A DNA stretch of 64,000 nt from an uncultured Alteromonadaceae bacterium (GTDB lineage Bacteria; Pseudomonadota; Gammaproteobacteria; Enterobacterales; Alteromonadaceae). The notes beneath the pieces are model-generated. The model worked only from the letters and a program-made list of their open reading frames with translations, made no database searches and was not told the origin of the DNA. The position numbers and the translations under genes were made by a program. Each line of letters begins with the position of its first letter. Positions within the stretch are counted from its first letter, which is position 1. The stretch spans positions 1 to 64,000 of the forward strand of contig CANMXU010000003.1 in the NCBI GenBank assembly GCA_947501935.1. Direction: 5' to 3'. Below are positions 39,437-47,567 of this stretch, piece after piece.

Positions 39437-39994
39437 TTAACCTAACAGCTTACCTAAGCCGTCAGTTAATACTTGCTTGGCTTGTTGCCCCTGCTCAGTA
39501 TCTAAATAACTTTGCGCTGTAGAAACAAAGTCACTGATCATTTCAGGTTTTAAACCTAAAGCTTCAAATTGCTTTTTCACATCATTAATAGATTTTAATG
39601 AGTCACTATATTCTGATGCTTTATCAAGTAATCCACCTAAGCCTTCGCCAGAACTAAGTTTACTGATATCAGGCATGTCACTCATTAAACCTTCAACCCC
39701 AGGTACCGACTTTGCCAGCTGGCTAAATTGTTCTGCTGAAACATTATTTTTAACATAATTAAAAATGGCGCCCATACCTCCAGATGCTTGGTCAGTATTC
39801 ACATTTAAAGAGCTGGTTAGCATATCAACTAAACCGCTACTGCTAGGCATAACGGCGGCATCTTCTTTAACCGTTTGCTCTTTAGCGTCACCTAAACCTA
39901 CAAGGTTTTTCAAGCTATCAAGCCAGCTTGTTTCTTCTGCCAATACAGAGGTACTTAATGTTGAGATAGTTAATAATACAATCAGTTTTTTCAT
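39437..39994 (-). CDS. exported DUF2780 (VcgC/VcgE-like) protein
   Basis: 185 residues from the ATG at 39994, preceded by GGAAGCTCCT; an earlier in-frame codon at 40009 is not needed. Signal peptide MKKLIVLLTISTLSTSVLA. The mature protein has the DUF2780 pattern, LTSSLNVNTDQASGGMGAIF followed by NYVKNNVSAEQFSQLAKSVP. Such small secreted proteins are widespread in Vibrio and relatives and have no known role. Confidence 0.75.
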   Translation of the reverse strand: MKKLIVLLTISTLSTSVLAEETSWLDSLKNLVGLGDAKEQTVKEDAAVMPSSSGLVDMLTSSLNVNTDQASGGMGAIFNYVKNNVSAEQFSQLAKSVPGVEGLMSDMPDISKLSSGEGLGGLLDKASEYSDSLKSINDVKKQFEALGLKPEMISDFVSTAQSYLDTEQGQQAKQVLTDGLGKLLG

Positions 39995-40351
39995 AGGAGC
40001 TTCCGTCACCTTAATAAGTTACAAACTTGTAAAAAACTAGTGTACAACATTTTATCGAATGGTCTATAGCTCTTTGCTTGCATAGCCAGCTTTTTGCTCC
40101 AGCTCAACAACCACCATGATGAAATCTGAATTTAGTTGCCTCGTTTCAGCAAAAATTATATTGCTGATTAACGATGCTTACTTTATTTTTCATAGAAGGC
40201 TGCTTCTGCGGTTAACTTTAACAAGCTTATATGACCATGCAATTAGCCATTACTTCACCTAGTGAAAATAGCGAAAAGCATTGCGTAAGGGAAACATCAC
40301 GGTTAACGTATTGAGCAAATTAATTAGCATCAGTAGCTTGAGAATACTTCC
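39995..40351. other. intergenic gap without visible gene
   Basis: 357 bases between the divergent DUF2780 and methyltransferase genes. A 27-codon frame is present near 40231 with no family features. I see no strong hairpin or recognisable operator. It should hold two divergent promoters. Confidence 0.4.
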
Positions 40352-40903
40352 TTGATAATATTAAATATTTTGTTGGTTATTGCCGCTGTGCTTATTTCCG
40401 TATCGCTCATATACAGCACCGTTAAGCTGGGCATATCACCCATGCCAAGCTCAAATAAAGCCTATAACACCATGATGACCTTAATTGATGAAACAGGTAC
40501 CGGACCTATCGTTGATTTAGGCAGTGGCTGGGGGAACTTGGTTATACGTATAGCTAAGAAAAACCCACAACGAAAGATAGTCGGCTATGAATTGTCGTTA
40601 TTGCCGTGGCTTACCTCAACATTATTTAAAAAGGTTTTAGGGCTAAAAAACCTAACCTTGCATAGACAAAATTTTTATAACGCAAACCTGTCAACGGCAT
40701 CAGTATTAGTTTGTTATTTATATCCTAAGGCGATGGAGAAAATCAAAAACAAACTGCGGTTAGAACAACCTCAGGTTGATTTTCTAATAAGTAATAACTT
40801 TGCTTTACCATCATCACAGCCATATAAAGTGATACAGCTAGATGATTTTTACAAATCACCAATCTACCTTTACAGAATAGCTAAAGGGCAGCTTGAATTT
40901 TAG
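40352..40903 (+). CDS. membrane-anchored class I SAM-dependent methyltransferase
   Basis: 183 residues starting at a TTG with only a weak ribosome site. Residues 1-27 form one transmembrane helix (LNILLVIAAVLISVSLIYS). Then comes a compact Rossmann methyltransferase: motif I is GPIVDLGSGWGNLVIRIAKK, followed by GYELSLLPWL and VLVCYLYPKAMEKI. It resembles small rRNA- or protein-methyltransferase-like proteins that sit at the inner membrane. Substrate unknown. Confidence 0.75.
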   Translation: MIILNILLVIAAVLISVSLIYSTVKLGISPMPSSNKAYNTMMTLIDETGTGPIVDLGSGWGNLVIRIAKKNPQRKIVGYELSLLPWLTSTLFKKVLGLKNLTLHRQNFYNANLSTASVLVCYLYPKAMEKIKNKLRLEQPQVDFLISNNFALPSSQPYKVIQLDDFYKSPIYLYRIAKGQLEF

Positions 40904-41086
40904 TATGAGTATGAACTAAGCTATCTCAATAATTTTTCATAAAACAAAAGTAAAATAGTACCTAATACTTATTTAAGCTGATATTTCATTCGCCACTTCA
41001 TAACAAGATATATTCCGGTGCCAAGCAAACCACTACATAAGCAACCCTTGTGTAACATCGACACTGAAATTAAGCCTATAAATTAA

Positions 41087-41221
41087 TTATCTACCGCAAA
41101 TGGAAAAGAATGACTCATCACCTGAGCGCATAATGACATCAAGTAATACGTGACTAAAACTACCTTGGAGTATTGATTTAACCAGTATTCTTGGTCCCAT
41201 GTGTATTGGCGTAAAAGGCAT
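41087..41221 (-). pseudogene. truncated, internally deleted relative of a membrane hydrolase-like family
   Basis: A 44-codon frame whose ATG (41221-41219) shares one base with the stop codon of the DUF1294 gene upstream. The peptide begins MPFTPIHMGPRILVKSILQG, the characteristic start of a larger membrane-protein family (MPFTPFHMGPG...). After SFS it jumps to SHVLLDVIMRSGDESFF, which in that family lies near the C terminus. This looks like a gene that lost its middle. The family match is from memory. The rest of the gap from 40904 has no gene. Confidence 0.5.
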
Positions 41222-41592
41222 CAGTTAATTATATCCAGTAATCGCGTACCATTTGACGACATCAACCAAGCTAAGGCAGTACAATTCATCATAACCGTTA
41301 GCCAAAATATTATTTGAAAACTTCTTTTTTGAGTTTTATGACGCAGGGTTTGTTGCGCAATAGCAGCCCCAGGCCAGCCACCAATTAACGCCAAAAAATG
41401 TAAGGTGCGCTCGGAGATACGCCAAGCACCACGCCGTGCTTTTGTTTTATCTAATGCATAAAATACAAAGACCACTGCACTCAAGCCCATATAGGCCAGT
41501 AGTAAATTTTTTGGAAAATAGCCGTGAAGAAAAGCAAAAGTCATTAACACGAAGAAGATAATGGCTAGAAATATAGAAAATTTTTTCATCAT
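41221..41592 (-). CDS. DUF1294 membrane protein
   Basis: 123 residues. The C-terminal DUF1294 signature is clear: FYALDKTKARRGAWRISERT, LIGGWPGAAIAQQTLRHKTQ and FQIIFWLTVMMN. Four membrane segments are likely. The family is often fused to cold-shock domains; this one stands alone without one. Its stop overlaps the start of a truncated downstream gene. Confidence 0.85.
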   Translation of the reverse strand: MMKKFSIFLAIIFFVLMTFAFLHGYFPKNLLLAYMGLSAVVFVFYALDKTKARRGAWRISERTLHFLALIGGWPGAAIAQQTLRHKTQKRSFQIIFWLTVMMNCTALAWLMSSNGTRLLDIIN

Positions 41593-41678
41593 TGTAAGTT
41601 ACTTTTTGGCGGGTAGTTTAAGCTAAGCAAGCAAAGCGATATTGAAAAACTTTCAATAATAAACTCTTAATGGCAATA

Positions 41679-42320
41679 TTAATGACTAAAGCTGCCAGTT
41701 TTTAAATAGCGGATAACCTGTTCAATCACTTCGCTATTGAACGTCATAAAAGGGTGCGTGGTTTTCATTTCGATATGGTCATTCATACCGTCAAGCTTAG
41801 TATTACTAACCGAGACCTTGCCGTCATTAGTTTCAGGGATTAGCGCCGATAACATTAAATTAATGCTTTGCGTGCCAGCAATAATACCAACATTAAAGTC
41901 AGCAGGGCCAAGTTGATTAGGCATGCTTAACTCGCCGGTACCTAACTGCATCCCCGCATCACCATTTATTAGATGAAAACCGGGAACATTAGCCAATTTA
42001 TCTACCACTTCACTACCTTTATTCGGCGGGCCAAGCATCACCACTTTATTCAAATTTTCAATGTGGTGCAGGCTTAAGTATTGTCTCACCAATATTCCGC
42101 CCATGGAGTGAGTAACAAAGCTCACCTTACTTCCCGCACACTGCTTTAAGGCTGTCGATATAACCTTTTCCGCCAGCTCTTCTATTGGATAACTGCGCGA
42201 AGGGTAATCAACATTGATAACGGTATAATTTTCAGCTTGCAAGCGCTGCTCAATTTTACGCATAGAAAGAGCTGACCGCGCTAAACCATGCAGTAAAATT
42301 ACGTATTCTGAATTAATCAT
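41679..42320 (-). CDS. alpha/beta hydrolase, lipase-like
   Basis: 213 residues, cytoplasmic by sequence. The oxyanion region YVILLHGLARSALSM and the nucleophile elbow THSMGG (usual form GHSMGG) mark a PGAP1/lipase-class hydrolase. The charge-relay histidine is probably in HPFMTF near residue 195. The substrate is likely an ester or acyl lipid but cannot be named. Confidence 0.82.
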   Translation of the reverse strand: MINSEYVILLHGLARSALSMRKIEQRLQAENYTVINVDYPSRSYPIEELAEKVISTALKQCAGSKVSFVTHSMGGILVRQYLSLHHIENLNKVVMLGPPNKGSEVVDKLANVPGFHLINGDAGMQLGTGELSMPNQLGPADFNVGIIAGTQSINLMLSALIPETNDGKVSVSNTKLDGMNDHIEMKTTHPFMTFNSEVIEQVIRYLKTGSFSH

Positions 42321-42512
42321 TTTCAGTTTTCTTTATCAATTTTTGCTACCAAAATGAAGCCAGCAAAATAAACACGCCAATGCTCATAAATAAAATTATT
42401 TGCTGATGTTTTATCTTCAAACCAATATATGATGTTCTATTAAAGATTTATAGAATATTTTTACGTTATAATCTCGCCATTGTTTTATTTCACTAGCACA
42501 ACGGCAAAAATA

Positions 42513-43490
42513 ATGAGAATAGCGGCAAGTTCACAGCAAGCACAACAGGCGTTAAATCAGCTAACTACCTTACAACGATATTTTGTTGAGCAGTTACAGC
42601 AAGTAGCAACGCAAGCTTCATTGCCAACTGAATTTACTGCCGTTGAATGGCTGCGTGATCAAGGTCAGCATGGTGGTGGCGAACGTTTTGAAGCGCAACC
42701 TAATGGCTTGTTTAATCGTGCTTCGGTGAATGTATCTCAAATTCAGTATGAAAATAATCCTGACAAAAGCTTTGCCTCAGCCACGGCGCTATCAACCATT
42801 ATTCACCCCGATCATCCGCTAGCGCCTTCTATTCATATTCACGTTAGTTGGACTGAACTTAAAAGCGGTAAAAAGTATTGGCGTATTATGGCTGACTTAA
42901 ACCCTGCGATTGAAGATAAGACTGATACTACGCTGTTTTTGCACATGCTTGAGCAAGCATCAGGAGAATTTTTTCACCAAGGTATTGCCGCTGGCGATGA
43001 ATATTTTAATATTCCTGTATTAAAAAAACGCCGTGGGGTTGCGCATTTTTATTTAGAAGGCTTTGTTGGTAATGAAACTACTCCTGAAAATTATGCCATC
43101 GATTTCGCCAAACAAGTAATTGATTGTTATATCAAAATATTATCGAAAAAAAGCACTAATATGCTGCCGGCAACAGCTGAGCAAAAGCAGCTGCAATTAA
43201 ATTATCACACCTTGTATTTCTTTCAGGTATTAACGCTTGATAAAGGCACTACCGCAGGTTTGCTAATACATAATCAAAATGATGTTGGCACCTTAGGTTC
43301 AATACCTGCACACATTAATCGCGAGTTATTAACGCAATGGGCTAATGTAGCGCCAGAACCGTTAAATGCACTGTTAGCAAGTTTATTAGCAGTAGTACCT
43401 AAAGAAAAAGTAGCCGCTATTTCAAGCGAAGTTAAAGCTGAAATTGCCCAAGCACTACGTCAGCATTATCAAACTCATCCGCTGAATTAA
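42513..43490 (+). CDS. divergent HemF (oxygen-dependent coproporphyrinogen oxidase) homologue
   Basis: 325 residues from the ATG at 42513; a TTG at 42480 is an alternative. Alignment by eye to E. coli HemF is continuous: HGGGERFEAQPNGLFNRASV (E. coli [20 protein letters not shown]), IIHPDHPLAPSIHIHVSW (VVHPHNPYVPTSHANVRF), YWRIMADLNPAI (WWFGGGFDLTPFY), KKRRGVAHFYLEGF (NEQRGIGGLFFDDL) and LDKGTTAGLL (WDRGTLFGLQ). Several invariant glycines and the FFDD motif differ. HemF normally converts coproporphyrinogen III to protoporphyrinogen IX. Whether this one keeps that activity is doubtful; it may be a second, specialised copy. Confidence 0.75.
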   Translation: MRIAASSQQAQQALNQLTTLQRYFVEQLQQVATQASLPTEFTAVEWLRDQGQHGGGERFEAQPNGLFNRASVNVSQIQYENNPDKSFASATALSTIIHPDHPLAPSIHIHVSWTELKSGKKYWRIMADLNPAIEDKTDTTLFLHMLEQASGEFFHQGIAAGDEYFNIPVLKKRRGVAHFYLEGFVGNETTPENYAIDFAKQVIDCYIKILSKKSTNMLPATAEQKQLQLNYHTLYFFQVLTLDKGTTAGLLIHNQNDVGTLGSIPAHINRELLTQWANVAPEPLNALLASLLAVVPKEKVAAISSEVKAEIAQALRQHYQTHPLN

Positions 43491-43568
43491 TGACTGATGC
43501 TTGTCACCTGCCAAAACTGAAGGTAAGCGCTATACTTTGGGTGGTGTCATTGATTGCAGAGGTGAACT

Positions 43569-43784
43569 GTGTTTTTGAAGAACAGAAAAAATGGCAAGAT
43601 GATTGACGTTAATGCGATGAGTGATTTAACCAATCTCTACCATGAAAAAGTATCAGGCCAATATCAAGCTGGAGAGGAAGTGCAGTACCCTGAAGAATTC
43701 AACAAATCAGATTTAGTCTTTTTATCTGGAGAGGAATTACCTCGTTGTTGGACCGATCCGCATTACCGCTCGGCTAAACGATAA
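43569..43784 (+). CDS. small conserved hypothetical protein
   Basis: 71 residues starting at a GTG with GAGGTGAACT just upstream. The protein is acidic in the middle and ends DPHYRSAKR; the motif SDLVFLSGEELPRCWTDPHY looks conserved. I do not know its function. A 14-bp perfect hairpin follows 12 bases later. Confidence 0.6.
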   Translation: MFLKNRKNGKMIDVNAMSDLTNLYHEKVSGQYQAGEEVQYPEEFNKSDLVFLSGEELPRCWTDPHYRSAKR

Positions 43785-43795
43785 GCCAATAAAAT

Positions 43796-43826
43796 ATAAG
43801 CACCGTTAACAATTAACGGTGCTTAT
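43796..43826. terminator. bidirectional hairpin between convergent small genes
   Basis: ATAAGCACCGTTAA and TTAACGGTGCTTAT form a perfect 14-bp stem with a three-base loop. On the minus strand the following sequence is ATTTTATT, so it works best as terminator of the AbrB-like gene, though it can also end the + strand gene. Confidence 0.75.
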
Positions 43827-43865
43827 ATCAAACAAAACATTAAGATGAAAATTCATAATTACCTT

Positions 43866-44072
43866 TTAAGAATCTTCTTCGTGCATTTGTCCATCTACCA
43901 AGGTCATCTCTTCAATAAATTTTTCATCATGTTTGGCTAGGCGATAACTACCGTCAAACATGTTTTCGAGAAAAATGCATTCACCGTCAGTTGCATTTAA
44001 TTGACTAAGTACTTCTTGCGGTAAAACCACACCTAAGCCATTGCTTACCGGCTGTATTTTAACTTCAATCAT
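43866..44072 (-). CDS. AbrB/SpoVT-type (MazE-like) small DNA-binding protein
   Basis: 68 residues. The N-terminal swapped-hairpin pattern VKIQPVSNGLGVVLPQEVLS and a short acidic tail fit antitoxins of the AbrB/MazE class. No toxin gene (PIN, MazF or Doc type) overlaps or follows it, so it is an orphan or a stand-alone regulator. Confidence 0.7.
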   Translation of the reverse strand: MIEVKIQPVSNGLGVVLPQEVLSQLNATDGECIFLENMFDGSYRLAKHDEKFIEEMTLVDGQMHEEDS

Positions 44073-44221
44073 AATAATTACTCACTTGTACTCTCTGTTT
44101 CTAAAGGCTAAATTCACCGATAAAAACCATCATAACTTAAGTATAGTCGTAAAAATTCATCAGTAGATGACAATATTAATGCTGAATAATCAGCTGAAAA
44201 AAGTTCGAATAAGTGTAGATA

Positions 44222-44632
44222 TTAGTGATCATCGCCAGCATAAATCCACATTGCTTGGGTATTACCAGCACGCTCAAAGCCAAGTGCTTGATAAAAGGCA
44301 ATTGCTTCACCGTCGGCGGTAAGCATTTGTTGGTGAAAATGCTGATACTTGCTTTGCAATGCGTTCATTATTTTTCTACCAATACCTTGGCCCTGATATT
44401 CAGGAAGCACCAACATATGTGGGTAATACACGACTAAATAACCGTCTGAAATAGCATTCGCTAAAGCAACTAATTTATCGTTAATTCTCGCGGTGATCAG
44501 GGTATCAGAATTTGTTAACGCTGCCATAAGTTGCTCGGGCTTTTCAGCCGATGACCACTTATTCGCTTGGTATAAATGAATTACTTCATCGCTGCTGATA
44601 TTTTTATCAAAACTAATTATCACATTATTCAT
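44222..44632 (-). CDS. GNAT-family N-acetyltransferase
   Basis: 136 residues from the ATG at 44632, which has GAAGG eight bases upstream. The acetyl-CoA site is LVLPEYQGQGIGRKIMNALQ, and the last strand segment AIAFYQALGFERAGNTQAMW closes the fold. Substrate unknown. It lies downstream of the lipoyl-domain gene on the same strand. Confidence 0.85.
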   Translation of the reverse strand: MNNVIISFDKNISSDEVIHLYQANKWSSAEKPEQLMAALTNSDTLITARINDKLVALANAISDGYLVVYYPHMLVLPEYQGQGIGRKIMNALQSKYQHFHQQMLTADGEAIAFYQALGFERAGNTQAMWIYAGDDH

Positions 44633-44684
44633 CACTGTAACCTTCAAATAATGGCCTTAAATTATAACTTTCAACGATCTTTGT

Positions 44685-45128
44685 TTAGTCCATCATCAGC
44701 ACGGTAATAAATATCCCCAAGACTAAACCAACCAAGCCATAAAATATTGCGGAATCTATTTTTGATGAATGCTGAGTCTCAGGCCTTGCAGCGACTATAT
44801 GTTGAGATGTTGGCTCTTCAATGTTAGTTTGCCTCGCACGCGTTGCTGATATGAACGACGGTTCAAACGCTGCTGTCGGCTCAAGCTGTGGTGACTCGTT
44901 AAGTATCATTACCACTTGCTGAGAAATAACCTGCTGCTGCTCAACAACATCAATTTTTTCAATAATTCCATGTGCTGAAGCAGGAACTTCTAAAACGACC
45001 TTGTCAGTTTCAACTTCAAATAAAATATCATCTATATGCACCTGTTGCCCAGGGGTTACATGTATTCGGGCAATTTTTACCGGATCGTTAGATTGTGGCA
45101 GTGCGGGAACCGCGATTTCTGTGGTCAT
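44685..45128 (-). CDS. stand-alone lipoyl/biotinyl domain with C-terminal membrane anchor
   Basis: 147 residues. Residues 1-78 match the lipoyl domain of 2-oxoacid dehydrogenase E2 subunits, with the attachment lysine Lys43 in EVETDKVVLEVPA. A linker of about 40 residues leads to one C-terminal transmembrane helix (AIFYGLVGLVLGIFITVLMM). No E1, catalytic E2 or E3 gene is nearby. A lipoyl domain tethered alone to a membrane is uncommon; it might serve as carrier for a membrane complex or as a scavenging scaffold. That role is inference. Confidence 0.75.
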   Translation of the reverse strand: MTTEIAVPALPQSNDPVKIARIHVTPGQQVHIDDILFEVETDKVVLEVPASAHGIIEKIDVVEQQQVISQQVVMILNESPQLEPTAAFEPSFISATRARQTNIEEPTSQHIVAARPETQHSSKIDSAIFYGLVGLVLGIFITVLMMD

Positions 45129-45179
45129 TTTTCATCCTTGAAACTTTTATTGTTATTTTTTATACACTAGATTAACGGC

Positions 45180-45545
45180 TTACTTAATTTCATTTTCAAT
45201 AATAATAATTGTGGTAGCACCGATATTTTTAACGTTATGGGTAGTGGCGGGTAAATATAAAAAATCTCCATCGTTAACGGTAATAACTTTACTTTTAGCC
45301 TCACTTTGCGAGCCTAAGTCTGGAACAAGCGCTAAAGTGCCGCCCTTGACAAAATACACGGTACGGTTGGGAGATTGATGACTATGCATGCCTGATTCAC
45401 TACCGGGAGGGTATGTTAGCCGAACCATTTCAACACGTTCGTTTACTAACAGAATTTCTTTTTTACCTAAGGTTACCTGCGCCAAACTGACCGTAGATAA
45501 GCCGTAAGTGATTAGAGCTAACACTGCTAAGGTTTTAAATTTCAT
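45180..45545 (-). CDS. exported cupin-domain protein
   Basis: 121 residues from the ATG at 45545, chosen for its signal peptide (MKFKTLAVLALITYGLSTVS) and CGGAAG upstream. The single cupin barrel has metal-site residues in GMHSHQSPNRTVYFVKG (His-x-His) and the second motif near PATTHNVKNIG. Such small periplasmic cupins have varied or unknown functions. Confidence 0.75.
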   Translation of the reverse strand: MKFKTLAVLALITYGLSTVSLAQVTLGKKEILLVNERVEMVRLTYPPGSESGMHSHQSPNRTVYFVKGGTLALVPDLGSQSEAKSKVITVNDGDFLYLPATTHNVKNIGATTIIIIENEIK

Positions 45546-45764
45546 TATTTCTTCCGTGATGATACAAGCAAGTATTCCGTTAAAATATTGCACATTCTTA
45601 TTGCTGTTAATATCCCATAGTTTCAATAGATTATAAACTTAAAGTTTCAGTAAAAAACAATAACCAACGGATTTAAAATGAAACAAATGTAGCAAAATAG
45701 CGACATCAACGCGATGTCGCTTAATTGTTAAAATACTTATTTCTGTCGGTTAAAACTTAATTGT

Positions 45765-46484
45765 TTACGGTTGTTGTTTCGTAGGCGCAATGAGCAACTC
45801 ACGAATACAAACATTTTGCGGTTGGTTATATACAAATGTGACTGAACGGGCCACATCGTCAGGCATAATTACGCCGCCCATATCTTCTTTCCATGCTTGG
45901 TAACCGGCTTTAATTTCTGCCGATGTAGTATGTGAAAGCAATTCTGTTTCCACCGCGCCTGGGGCAATAGTGATCACCCGAACATTACTTTCAGCAACTT
46001 CTTCACGCACATTTTCTGAAATAGCATGCACCGCAAATTTACTGCCACAATATGCGGCATGATCACCAAAGGTTTTACGACCAGCAATTGAACTGATGTT
46101 AATGATAGTTCCGCTATTACGTGCTTTCATTGGCGCAAGTACTGCCTGCATACCATTTAATAAACCGAGTACGTTTACATCAAACATGTTTTTCCACTCA
46201 CCGCTATCTTGGCTGGCAACATCGCCTAATAGCATCACGCCGGCATTATTCACTAAGCAGTCTACTTCGCCATAAAGCGCTTCAGCTTTGGCAATCGCAC
46301 TATTAAGAGCAGCTTGATTGGTTACATCAACTTGTTCACATAAAGTATTGGGTAGGTTTAATGCCTGCAATTGCTCTACTCGGCGAGCAATTAATAATAA
46401 AGGATGACCTTGAGCACTAAAGTGTTGAGCAATGGCTTGACCGATACCTGAGCTTGCACCGGTGATGACGATTAATTTTTTCAT
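45765..46484 (-). CDS. short-chain dehydrogenase/reductase
   Basis: 239 residues. NAD(P)-binding TGASSGIG near the N terminus, NNAG at about residue 84, and the catalytic Ser with YCGSK (Tyr-x3-Lys). The sequence is close to the YdfG-like NADP-dependent SDR group (IAPGAVETELLSHT). It is divergent from the LysR gene at 46610, which probably controls it. Confidence 0.88.
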   Translation of the reverse strand: MKKLIVITGASSGIGQAIAQHFSAQGHPLLLIARRVEQLQALNLPNTLCEQVDVTNQAALNSAIAKAEALYGEVDCLVNNAGVMLLGDVASQDSGEWKNMFDVNVLGLLNGMQAVLAPMKARNSGTIINISSIAGRKTFGDHAAYCGSKFAVHAISENVREEVAESNVRVITIAPGAVETELLSHTTSAEIKAGYQAWKEDMGGVIMPDDVARSVTFVYNQPQNVCIRELLIAPTKQQP

Positions 46485-46609
46485 ACTGTTCTCTCTTAAT
46501 TAGCATTTGTCATTATTTAACTTGGCGCTATTTTATAAAAACAGCTATTGTTGATATATAAGGCATTAGCCACAACATTGTTTACATATGAATCACAATA
46601 AGCGTTCTC

Positions 46610-47524
46610 ATGAATAATGAAATTAACTTAGCCGATATTCGTGCTTTTGTTGTTATCGCGCAATCCGGCAGTTTTACTGATGCGGCTGAACTTCTTAACT
46701 GTTCACGTTCGCACTTATCAAAACAATTACTGCAACTTGAAACCATGCTAGCAGTGAAATTAATCACTCGTACTACCCGCAGCCAGCGCTTAACCGAGCA
46801 AGGAAAGCTTTTATTTGAGCAATGTACTCGTTCACTATTAAGTATAGAAAATGCGGTGGCTGAGGTAATTGACCATGCCAGTAGTACCAAAGGTTTACTT
46901 AATATTAATTGCGTCGGTGGTTATATTGGTGAAGATATTATTGCGCCACTCGTTAATGACTTTATCAGCCAGCATCCGCAAATTAGCGTCAATCTTGATT
47001 TTACCAGCCAACGGGTTGATTTAATTTCGGGGGAGTTTGACTTTGTTTTTCGGATGGGAAATTTAACTGATTCTAACTTAATAGCAAGAAAACTGGCCGA
47101 CCTTGCCATAGGTACTTTTGCCAGCCCAAACTATTTAGCTGGGCATGGCCAACCAAACGAGCCCAAAGATCTAAAAAATCATCAATGTATAACTGGCTCA
47201 GTCAAGCAATGGGCTTTTACTGATACACAAACCACGACTAAAAAAGTTGAGGTAATAGTTAACGGTCATTTTCAGTGCAAAAATGGTCGAGCGATGAAAA
47301 ACAGTGCACTTGCCGGCAATGGTATTGTTCGGCTGCCACTTTTATATTGTCAGCAAGAACTAAATACCGGCCTGTTAGTGCCGGTATTTTCACAGTGGCA
47401 AGTACCTCACACCCCGTTATATTTAGTATATTTGCAAAACAAGTTTCAACCAGCACGGCTGAAATTGTTTGTTGAATTTGTACAACAACACTTACCGACT
47501 TACCTCAACTTAACCTCAGCTTAG
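46610..47524 (+). CDS. LysR-family transcriptional regulator
   Basis: 304 residues. The N-terminal winged helix DIRAFVVIAQSGSFTDAAEL, then CSRSHLSKQL, is followed by a type-2 periplasmic-binding-like effector domain (about 90-295) that reads like the CrgA group (SPNYLAGHGQP, LPLLYCQQEL). It is transcribed away from the SDR gene, the usual arrangement for a LysR regulator and its target. The inducer is unknown. Confidence 0.9.
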   Translation: MNNEINLADIRAFVVIAQSGSFTDAAELLNCSRSHLSKQLLQLETMLAVKLITRTTRSQRLTEQGKLLFEQCTRSLLSIENAVAEVIDHASSTKGLLNINCVGGYIGEDIIAPLVNDFISQHPQISVNLDFTSQRVDLISGEFDFVFRMGNLTDSNLIARKLADLAIGTFASPNYLAGHGQPNEPKDLKNHQCITGSVKQWAFTDTQTTTKKVEVIVNGHFQCKNGRAMKNSALAGNGIVRLPLLYCQQELNTGLLVPVFSQWQVPHTPLYLVYLQNKFQPARLKLFVEFVQQHLPTYLNLTSA

Positions 47525-47567
47525 CTAAACCATGCAAAAGCTAAAAAAGCTAATATAGCGACGAGAA

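Noticed and set aside
43866..44072. toxin-antitoxin locus
   Set aside because: Only the AbrB/MazE-like protein is present; the adjacent genes are not toxins.
46582..46890. 102-codon minus-strand ORF over the LysR gene start
   Set aside because: It is antisense to the conserved winged helix of the LysR regulator.
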